Origin: an uncultured Kordiimonas sp.
GTDB lineage: Bacteria > Pseudomonadota > Alphaproteobacteria > Sphingomonadales > Kordiimonadaceae
Reading direction: 5' to 3'
Length of the DNA: 64,000 bases
Assembly (NCBI GenBank): GCA_947492375.1
Contig: CANLMI010000002.1
Location: forward strand, 745,529-809,528
Shown here: positions 57,701-64,000 of the stretch, in pieces
How positions within the stretch are numbered: the stretch's first letter is position 1
Layout of the letters: each line of letters opens with the position of its first letter
Program-made: the position numbers and the translations under genes
The notes under the pieces: model-generated
What the model was told of the DNA's origin: nothing
What the model saw: the letters and a program-made list of their open reading frames with translations, nothing else
Database searches by the model: none

Positions 57701-58177
57701 GAAGCAGCTGGTATCGACTTCCAAGTGAAATACGACTTTGACATCGACGAGCATGCCTTCAGTGTCGGCGTTAACGGGTCTTATTTTGACAAATTGAACA
57801 ATTTCTTTGACCCTACTGACTTAACAGCAGTTGATCCAGAATTAGGTGAATTACAACGCCCTGAATGGGCAGGTAATGCCTTTATTAATTGGTCATATGA
57901 TCGTTTCACTATCGGATGGCAAACACAGTATATGGACCGTCAGGCACTTAGAGGTGTTGAAATCGAAACTGCAACTGAATTATTCGGTGAAGGTAACGCA
58001 ATAGCTGGTGATGTCTTTATCCACGATATCAATGCAAGTTATCAGGTAAGCGATAACCTCCGCGTCTACGGCGGTGTCAACAATCTGGCAGATAGAGACC
58101 CGTTCATAACCGAGAATGCATTCCCGGTAAGCCCACGTGGCCGTGTATTCTTCCTCGGCGTGAATGTAGCATACTAG
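54773..58177 (+). pseudogene. TonB-dependent receptor interrupted by one in-frame ochre codon
   Basis: The frame is a complete TonB receptor of 1134 codons except for a TAA at 57077-57079. Before it are a signal peptide (ending ASAQD), EEVVVTGSRIKRD, the plug (GNERTLVLVDGRRHVSG) and the first half of the barrel. Directly after it, in the same frame, the text goes on as ELRVDLAARYSDYSTVGST, a conserved barrel segment, and runs to the normal end RVFFLGVNVAY. So only one codon is wrong; a C-to-T change in CAA would explain it. The second part alone (57209-58177) has no signal and no plug. The gene is a paralog of the receptor before it. Sequencing error is possible. Confidence 0.88.
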
Positions 58178-58198
58178 ATACTTGTCGACGTAAACACA

Positions 58199-58225
58199 AA
58201 AAGCCGGGGAAATTCCCCGGCTTTT
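58199..58225. terminator. Bidirectional terminator between TonB receptor and clpB
   Basis: A GC-rich inverted repeat (AAAAGCCGGGGA / TCCCCGGCTTTT) with A and T flanks lies between convergent genes, about 22 bases from each stop. Confidence 0.9.
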
Positions 58226-58248
58226 CTATTTTCTCAATACTTAATCTT

Positions 58249-60849
58249 TTATTTTATCTCTAATGCCAGCCCAACTTCAACACTACTAACTTCAATAGTG
58301 TCGCCAGATTTCGCATCACCCTTCAAAATAAGCTCTGCAAGCGGGTCCTGTACATTTTTCTGGATAACACGTTTAAGCGGACGAGCCCCATATACCGGAT
58401 CATAACCAGCGTCACCCAACCATTTAATGGCATCGGCATCAGGTGCCAAAGAGATATTTTTATCTTCCAATAAATGCCGTAAATAATCGATCTGGATATC
58501 AACAATAGCAGCCATATGCTCACGCGCTAAACGGTGGAAAAGAATGATCTCATCAAGCCGATTAATAAACTCCGGCCTAAAGGCGCTTTTTACAACATCC
58601 ATCACCTGATCGCGGGCAGTTTCTACGTCTTCGCCGTCCTTGAGGTTCGCAATAACAGGTGACCCTAAATTTGACGTCAAAATGATGATCGTATTGGAAA
58701 AGTCAACGGTGCGCCCTTGGCCATCAGTCAACCGACCATCATCAAGAACCTGCAACAACACGTTAAAAACATCTGGATGAGCTTTTTCTACCTCATCAAA
58801 GAGTACAACTTGATAAGGTCGCCTGCGCACAGTTTCTGTTAACACGCCACCTTCCTCATATCCAACATAGCCAGGGGGGGCACCAATAAGCCGAGCAACA
58901 GAATGCTTTTCCATAAATTCAGACATATCGATCCGCACCATCGCCTGCTCATCATCAAAAAGAAAATTCGCCAACGATTTTGTTAATTCTGTTTTACCAA
59001 CACCGGTCGGCCCTAGGAAAAGAAAACTGCCAAGAGGCCGGCGTGGGTCCTGAAGCCCGGCACGCGCACGGCGAACGGAGTTCGACACAGCCGACAATGC
59101 CTCTGATTGGCCAATCACACGTTTACCCAGTTCTTCTTCCATTTTCAGGAGCTTTTCGCGCTCACCCTCTAACATACGATCAATAGGAATACCCGTCCAA
59201 CGTGAGACGACAGCAGCAATGTCACTATCAGTTACTTCCTCTCGAAGTAAATTAGACACTCCACCTTCGTCAGTTTTTTCATATTTTTCAGATGACTGTA
59301 AAGCAATTCGATTTTCCAAATCCGGAATAATACTATGTTGTAATTCACCAGCTTTCGCAAAATCACCTCGGCGTTGTGCGTCGGCAAGTTCTTGCCGCGC
59401 AGCATCAAGTTGCTCAGTGATTTGCTGGCCACCAGCAAGCCGATCTTTTTCACTTTTCCAGCGCGCGGTTAATTCGCTTGAGCGTTCTTCAAAATCCTTT
59501 AATTCCTTTTCAAGGTCTATTAAACGTGTCTTCGACCCTTCATCTTTCTCTTTCTTTAGCGCTTCACGTTCAATCTTGAGCTGCACAATTTTACGGTCTA
59601 ATTCATCGATTTCTTCGGGCTTAGACTCAGTTTCCATCCGCAAACGACTAGCAGCTTCATCCATTAAATCGATTGCTTTATCTGGTAAGAACCGATCCGT
59701 GATATATCTATTCGAAAGCGTTGCACTTGCAACAATCGCGCTATCTGCAATACGAATGCCGTGGTGAATTTCATATTTTTCCTTCAGCCCTCGAAGAATA
59801 GAAATTGTATCTTCAACGCCAGGTTCGTCGATCACGACAGGCTGAAAACGGCGCTCTAAAGCTGCGTCCTTTTCAACATATTTCTTATATTCATTAAGGG
59901 TGGTTGCACCAATACAATGAAGCTCCCCGCGTGCAAGTGCAGGTTTTAAAAGATTTGATGCATCCATAGCACCATCCGTCTTACCTGCACCAACCAACGT
60001 ATGCATTTCATCTATGAACAAAATAATATCACCGTCACCGTGCGCGACTTCTTGCAAAACAGCTTTCAAGCGTTCCTCAAATTCACCTCGATATTTAGCA
60101 CCTGCAATTAAGGCACCCATATCAAGCGACATAATACGTCTGTTTTGCAGGCTATCCGGCACATCATGGTTTGCAATCCGAAGGGCAAGGCCTTCTGCAA
60201 TTGCCGTTTTGCCAACCCCTGGTTCGCCAATCAGAACAGGATTGTTTTTCGTACGCCTAGATAATACCTGCACAGTTCGTCGAATCTCTTCATCACGGCC
60301 AATAACTGGGTCAAGTTTACCAGCTTTAGCGCGTTCAGTTAAATCCTGTGCATACCGATTAAGTGCATCATACGCATCTTCAGCAGAACTTGTATTTGCA
60401 GACCTGCCTTTTCTGAGGTCATTAATCGCTTTATTTAATTTAGTAGCATCAACCTTAGCGTTTTTAAGGATTTTACTGGCTTCACTATCAGGTGTTAATA
60501 CAAGCGCAAGCAATAAACGCTCTACGGTAACAAACTTATCCCCTGCTTTGTCAGCTATTTCTTCAGCTTTGGCAAATACACGCGCCATACCAGGGTCAAG
60601 ATGCAACTGGCCCGAACCACTGCCATCAACACGAGGCATTTTTTCTATAACATTATTAACTGCGGTCTGCGCTTCCGTAGCATTGCCACCGGCAGCAATA
60701 ATCAAATTAGATGCAAGTCCCTCTTTATCATCTAATAATACCTTGAGGGTGTGTTCTGGAGTAAAACGTTGATGGCTTTCTCGTAGTGCCAGCGATTGGG
60801 CAGATTGAATAAATCCTTTAGAACGTTCCGTATATGTATCGATATTCAT
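58249..60849 (-). CDS. clpB: ATP-dependent disaggregase ClpB
   Basis: This 866-residue Hsp100 chaperone rescues aggregated proteins with DnaK. The Clp N domain covers about 1-150. The first AAA+ module has Walker [14 protein letters not shown] (about 206) and [15 protein letters not shown]. The coiled-coil M domain lies at about 410-525. The second module has [12 protein letters not shown] (about 606), [14 protein letters not shown] and the pore loop GYVGYEEGG. The length is normal. No CIRCE or sigma-32 promoter was confidently found upstream, and no good Shine-Dalgarno precedes the ATG. Confidence 0.98.
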   Translation of the reverse strand: MNIDTYTERSKGFIQSAQSLALRESHQRFTPEHTLKVLLDDKEGLASNLIIAAGGNATEAQTAVNNVIEKMPRVDGSGSGQLHLDPGMARVFAKAEEIADKAGDKFVTVERLLLALVLTPDSEASKILKNAKVDATKLNKAINDLRKGRSANTSSAEDAYDALNRYAQDLTERAKAGKLDPVIGRDEEIRRTVQVLSRRTKNNPVLIGEPGVGKTAIAEGLALRIANHDVPDSLQNRRIMSLDMGALIAGAKYRGEFEERLKAVLQEVAHGDGDIILFIDEMHTLVGAGKTDGAMDASNLLKPALARGELHCIGATTLNEYKKYVEKDAALERRFQPVVIDEPGVEDTISILRGLKEKYEIHHGIRIADSAIVASATLSNRYITDRFLPDKAIDLMDEAASRLRMETESKPEEIDELDRKIVQLKIEREALKKEKDEGSKTRLIDLEKELKDFEERSSELTARWKSEKDRLAGGQQITEQLDAARQELADAQRRGDFAKAGELQHSIIPDLENRIALQSSEKYEKTDEGGVSNLLREEVTDSDIAAVVSRWTGIPIDRMLEGEREKLLKMEEELGKRVIGQSEALSAVSNSVRRARAGLQDPRRPLGSFLFLGPTGVGKTELTKSLANFLFDDEQAMVRIDMSEFMEKHSVARLIGAPPGYVGYEEGGVLTETVRRRPYQVVLFDEVEKAHPDVFNVLLQVLDDGRLTDGQGRTVDFSNTIIILTSNLGSPVIANLKDGEDVETARDQVMDVVKSAFRPEFINRLDEIILFHRLAREHMAAIVDIQIDYLRHLLEDKNISLAPDADAIKWLGDAGYDPVYGARPLKRVIQKNVQDPLAELILKGDAKSGDTIEVSSVEVGLALEIK

Positions 60850-60984
60850 GTGCTTAATAACCCCATGTATTTGCGGCCCTCAATGAGCAGCCATTTAACA
60901 TTCTGGCACCTCGAAACGAGCATACCTTTGGTCTATATGTAAGCATGAAAATTATGATGGCAAGGCAGCAAGCTACAAGCCAAT

Positions 60985-61009
60985 AAAAAATGGCCCAGAA
61001 GGGCCATTT
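60985..61009 (-). terminator. Terminator of the hisS-prfA-prmC-DUF4167 region
   Basis: A perfect 9-bp stem (AAATGGCCC / GGGCCATTT) with a 4-base loop is followed by a T run on the minus strand, 28 bases after the DUF4167 stop. Confidence 0.88.
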
Positions 61010-61036
61010 ATATTTATTTCTTATACCAAGTCGGAA

Positions 61037-61747
61037 TTAAGCAGCTTCTTCACTATCAGAAGTTTCAGCTTTCTTTCTCCGGCGTGGTTTGGGCTTCTCT
61101 TCAGCTTCAGGCGCAGCCTCATCACCTTCGGCTTTTGGCGTTTTCTTGCGACGCACAGGTGCCTTACGCTTTTTCGGCGGTGCCTTTTCTGTTTTTACTT
61201 CTTCAACAGTCTCTTCTTTTATATCAGACGCAGGCGCTTCAAGATCTAAGGCTACTTGCTCAGCCTGTTCAACTTGCTCCGGTACATCATTAACTTCGGA
61301 TTCAACTTGTGGACTTTCCGGCGCTTGACCTTCCACAACAGTATTATCACTAGCTTGAACAGCATCAGCACGATTATTATGACGTGGTCGCCTTCCACGT
61401 TTTTGATCACGACTGTCTTTATCGCCGCGATCAGAACGAGGATCATTATTATTAGCCTCAGCATCACGGTTAGTATTATCACCGCGTTTCTGATTATTCT
61501 GTTGATTACCGCGCATTTCATTCAAAATACGCTGATAATGATCAGCAAATTGCAGGAAGTTCTCCGCGGTAATTCGATCACCGGCCTGTGTTGCTTCACG
61601 TGCTTGCGTTTTATATTTCTCTAAAAGCTGCTTTGGATTACCGCGTACTTTATTATCATTACGGTTATTTCCAGCACTGCTTTTGCCACCAGATTTTCTT
61701 TGAGTATTTCGACTACGCGAATTACGAGCATTTTGAGCTTGTTTCAT
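61037..61747 (-). CDS. DUF4167 domain protein with disordered acidic-basic tail
   Basis: This 236-residue protein is found almost only in alphaproteobacteria next to prmC and clpB. The N-terminal 30 residues are basic and Asn/Arg-rich. The conserved DUF4167 core is at about 35-80: VRGNPKQLLEKYKTQAREA, then AENFLQFADHYQRILNEM. The rest is low-complexity, first Asn/Asp/Arg-rich, then Glu/Val/Pro-rich, then a basic KKRKAPVRRKK stretch and an acidic end. This suggests RNA or ribosome binding, but the function is not established. No good Shine-Dalgarno is visible. Confidence 0.93.
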   Translation of the reverse strand: MKQAQNARNSRSRNTQRKSGGKSSAGNNRNDNKVRGNPKQLLEKYKTQAREATQAGDRITAENFLQFADHYQRILNEMRGNQQNNQKRGDNTNRDAEANNNDPRSDRGDKDSRDQKRGRRPRHNNRADAVQASDNTVVEGQAPESPQVESEVNDVPEQVEQAEQVALDLEAPASDIKEETVEEVKTEKAPPKKRKAPVRRKKTPKAEGDEAAPEAEEKPKPRRRKKAETSDSEEAA

Positions 61748-61927
61748 ACGAACTTATTACCAACAATGTTCAGAAATATATATTTATAGCAAAATCTATT
61801 TGCCGTTTTTCCGAGTTCAATCTCATTATATTCGGAAAGTCTTAATAAGAGTTCTACATAGCTTTCTCTCTTAATTAAGTAAACACACCCTAACGACATA
61901 TACTATGTATTCCAAGCAGAATTTTAC
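61748..61927. other. Intergenic region between prmC and the DUF4167 gene
   Basis: The stretch is AT-rich (about 180 bases). I see no gene or terminator. A separate promoter for the DUF4167 gene is possible. Confidence 0.3.
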
Positions 61928-62815
61928 TTATTTCGCGTAATAACCACTCACAACACGTGGAATGCCCGCTAAATCATTAAATTTTTCGACCTGTTTAAAA
62001 TTCACAGCGTCCATCAAACTCGCGACAGCATCTGCCTGATCAATACCAACTTCAAATGCTAGCAAACCTCCGTCACGAAGAAAACTTCCTACAGTGGAAA
62101 CTATCCGGCGGTAAAATAACAAACCATCTTGCCCGCCTTTTAACGCCGTTACTGGTTCATAATCTTTCACATCATGCATCAGTTCATGAATATCATCATC
62201 CGGTATATAGGGGGGGTTGGATACAATACATTCAAAAGGACCGTGTTCTTCAAGTACAGTAGCAGCGTTATCATTTAAAACATCAACTTCAAGAAATTGT
62301 ACACGCTCCAAAAGGTTTAAACTTTGTGCATTTTGCCGGGCCACCTTCAGAGCTTCAGTTGAAATATCGCACCCAATTCCCTTAGCAGATAGATTTTCGT
62401 GCAATAGCGATAAAAGGATACAGCCGCTACCTGTGCCAATATCGAGAAAAGTGGTATTTTTCTTTTTTACACCAATACGCTTTATAACAACCTCAACTAA
62501 CGTCTCTGTATCGGCTCTGGGAACAAGGGTATGTTTGTTAACCTGAAACGGCAGACTCCAAAATTCCTGTTCACCAATAATATAAGCAACAGGTTCACCT
62601 GCACACCGACGTTCAATAACCTGCCAAAACACCTGACTTTTGATTTCAGGGATCGTTTGATCACGCAGAACAATTTGCTTGGTACGATCATAACCAAACA
62701 CAAATTCAGTTAACAATTCCACATCAAACTCAGGGCTTAAAGAACCAGAGTTAGCAATTTTTTCAATTGCCAATTGAATACAATCACCAAGCGTTATTAA
62801 CGACTTTACTGTCAA
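61928..62815 (-). CDS. prmC: Release factor glutamine methyltransferase
   Basis: This 295-residue SAM enzyme methylates the glutamine of the GGQ motif in RF1 and RF2. [12 protein letters not shown], the SAM loop [11 protein letters not shown] (124-134) and the catalytic NPPY at 200-203 are present. It starts with TTG at 62815, overlapping the prfA stop as TTGA, so the enzyme is coupled to its substrate protein's gene. Confidence 0.97.
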   Translation of the reverse strand: MTVKSLITLGDCIQLAIEKIANSGSLSPEFDVELLTEFVFGYDRTKQIVLRDQTIPEIKSQVFWQVIERRCAGEPVAYIIGEQEFWSLPFQVNKHTLVPRADTETLVEVVIKRIGVKKKNTTFLDIGTGSGCILLSLLHENLSAKGIGCDISTEALKVARQNAQSLNLLERVQFLEVDVLNDNAATVLEEHGPFECIVSNPPYIPDDDIHELMHDVKDYEPVTALKGGQDGLLFYRRIVSTVGSFLRDGGLLAFEVGIDQADAVASLMDAVNFKQVEKFNDLAGIPRVVSGYYAK

Positions 62816-63891
62816 AAGCCATTTTCCATTGCCGAAAGTTTTGCAGCTTGGTCTTCTGCAATCAACGCAGCAACAACGTCACTCAATCCGTCCCCGGCAA
62901 GCACCTGATCCAATTTATGCAGTGTCAATCCAATACGGTGGTCAGTTACACGCCCTTGGGGGAAATTATACGTGCGAATTCGCTCAGAGCGATCGCCTGA
63001 CCCTACTTGTGCCTTCCGGTCTTCTGACCTTTCTGAATGAAGTTTCTCACGCTCTACTTCATAAAGGCGCGCCATCATAATCTTCATCGCCTGATCACGA
63101 TTCTTATGTTGTGACTTATCACTTTGTACAACCATAATGCCTGTTGGAAGGTGAGTGATTCGCACAGCCGAATCCGTTGTATTAACGTGCTGACCACCCG
63201 AGCCTGAAGCCCGCATTGTATCAATTCTGAAATCTTCCTGCTTTATATTTAAATCAACCTCTTCAGCTTCAGGAAGCACAGCAACAGTTGCTGCACTCGT
63301 GTGAATACGCCCGCCAGATTCGGTTGTTGGAACCCTTTGCACACGGTGAACACCTGATTCGAATTTAAGGCGTGCAAACACACCTTGACCGCTCACATTG
63401 GCAACAATTTCCTTAAATCCCCCGACATCCGAAGACGATGCAGAAATAATCTCAACCTTCCAACCATTTGACGTCGCGAACCCTTCATACATACGGAACA
63501 AATCACCCGCAAAAAGCGCTGCTTCATCACCACCTGTTCCAGCACGAATTTCTACGATAGCCGAGCGCTCATCTGCCGCATCCTTTGGTAGAAGTGCAAT
63601 CGAGAGCTCACGGTCCATTTCAGGCAGGCGCTCCTTAAGCTCATGAAACTCTTCCAGCGCCAACTCCTTCATCTCAGGGTCGTCACCTGCCTCAATCATT
63701 TCAGCGAGATCAATCATTTCCTGACGGCCACTACGCAGGGCATTCGCTGCCTCAACAATAGGCCCAAGATCAGAGTATTCCTTGCTTAGTTTCACAAACT
63801 CTTCGTTCGAAAACTCATCCGGCGTACCGAGCGAATGTTCAAGGTAACTATACCGATCTAAAAGCTGTTCAATACGTTCATCAGTAATCAC
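62812..63891 (-). CDS. prfA: Peptide chain release factor 1
   Basis: This 359-residue protein ends translation at UAA and UAG. The codon-recognition tripeptide is PTT (188-190) in [14 protein letters not shown], the RF1 type rather than the SPF of RF2. GGQ is at 232-234 in [14 protein letters not shown]. The GTG start at 63891 has GGGAG 10-11 bases upstream, right after the hisS stop. RF1 is intact, so UAG is read as stop, which makes the amber codon in creD a true nonsense codon. Confidence 0.98.
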   Translation of the reverse strand: MITDERIEQLLDRYSYLEHSLGTPDEFSNEEFVKLSKEYSDLGPIVEAANALRSGRQEMIDLAEMIEAGDDPEMKELALEEFHELKERLPEMDRELSIALLPKDAADERSAIVEIRAGTGGDEAALFAGDLFRMYEGFATSNGWKVEIISASSSDVGGFKEIVANVSGQGVFARLKFESGVHRVQRVPTTESGGRIHTSAATVAVLPEAEEVDLNIKQEDFRIDTMRASGSGGQHVNTTDSAVRITHLPTGIMVVQSDKSQHKNRDQAMKIMMARLYEVEREKLHSERSEDRKAQVGSGDRSERIRTYNFPQGRVTDHRIGLTLHKLDQVLAGDGLSDVVAALIAEDQAAKLSAMENGF

Positions 63892-63906
63892 AGGTAGAAC
63901 GCTCCC

Positions 63907-64000
63907 TTAATTAAATTGAATTGCCGCAGCAATATCCGCAAACGCAATTTCAGACTGTGTTCCATCATCCAAGCGCTTCAACATGGCTGTGCCCTGCTCT
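63907..64000 (-). CDS. hisS: Histidyl-tRNA synthetase, C-terminal end (gene runs off the right edge)
   Basis: The last 30 codons are in the window. They read EQGTAMLKRLDDGTQSEIAF and end IQFN-stop, which fits the end of the HisRS anticodon-binding domain, where a strand VxVKxLxTGEQxxV is followed by a short helix. The stop is 15 bases before prfA. The order hisS-prfA-prmC is seen in related alphaproteobacteria. The fragment is short, so the name rests partly on context. Confidence 0.6.
   Translation of the reverse strand, partial: EQGTAMLKRLDDGTQSEIAFADIAAAIQFN

Noticed and set aside
57209-58177. Second TonB receptor fragment as a separate gene
   Set aside because: It is in the same frame as the receptor before it, lacks signal and plug, and continues a conserved barrel segment directly after the stop.
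59219-59767. 182-residue plus-strand open frame
   Set aside because: It is antisense to the clpB coiled coil; the Ser/Phe-rich text is the reverse reading of Glu/Lys codons.
60014-60772. 252-residue plus-strand open frame
   Set aside because: It is antisense to clpB and very Ser/Arg-rich, as expected from the reverse of a conserved gene.
1-64000. CRISPR arrays, tRNA or rRNA genes, insertion sequences, prophage
   Set aside because: I looked for regular repeats, tRNA-like GTTCGANNC signatures, transposase motifs and long terminal inverted repeats and found none that I could support.

Overview
The window is chromosomal DNA from an alphaproteobacterium. The evidence is gene order: sdhC-sdhD-sdhA-sdhB, ffh-rpsP-rimM-trmD-rplS next to leuC-leuD-leuB-asd, dapF-mtaB-ftsY, and hisS-prfA-prmC-DUF4167-clpB are all alphaproteobacterial arrangements. 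By eye the DNA is AT-rich for the class. Several TonB-dependent receptors, an M2 dipeptidase, S9 and S66 peptidases and exported amidohydrolases suggest a marine or other aquatic heterotroph that feeds on peptides. A relative of Kordiimonadales is possible, but this is a guess. I saw no rRNA, tRNA, CRISPR array, transposase or prophage gene.

Layout. 0-16 kb is mostly minus-strand housekeeping: a partial DUF748 (AsmA-like) gene, the succinate dehydrogenase operon under a large palindromic operator, a degraded S9 peptidase remnant, a CitE-like lyase, an exported M2 dipeptidase, asd with the leucine operon, and the SRP/ribosome-maturation operon. 16-29 kb is mixed: an SLC13 transporter, a sulfotransferase-like gene, dapF-mtaB-ftsY, a creD gene broken by an in-frame amber codon, an aromatic-amino-acid-type decarboxylase, TauE/SafE, rimO and a GNAT enzyme. 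29-50 kb is accessory metabolism and envelope functions: an orphan solute-binding protein, GST, a membrane sugar-dehydrogenase-like cytochrome c fusion, LD-carboxypeptidase, two exported amidohydrolases, an ornithine decarboxylase with a structured leader, an exported methyltransferase, a TonB receptor, a beta-propeller fusion coupled to an AhpD-like protein, hemolysin III, a DPP IV-like peptidase, a Tat-exported metallo-beta-lactamase-fold enzyme and a PAS/degenerate-EAL-like protein. 51-58 kb holds two tandem paralogous TonB receptors, the second broken by one ochre codon. 58-64 kb is clpB, DUF4167, prmC, prfA and the end of hisS.

The points most worth a second look are: (1) the ornithine decarboxylase leader, with a 42-codon upstream ORF behind a strong Shine-Dalgarno and several hairpins that can pair in competing ways; (2) the two-gene unit of a YVTN-type beta-propeller fused to a TIKI/TraB/EreA-like domain, with its stop overlapping the start of an AhpD-like gene; (3) a 29-bp palindrome containing a Fur-box-like core upstream of sdhC; (4) three decayed genes of different age (S9 remnant, creD, TonB receptor). 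Starts were chosen from Shine-Dalgarno position and family N-termini, so several differ from the longest possible reading frame.
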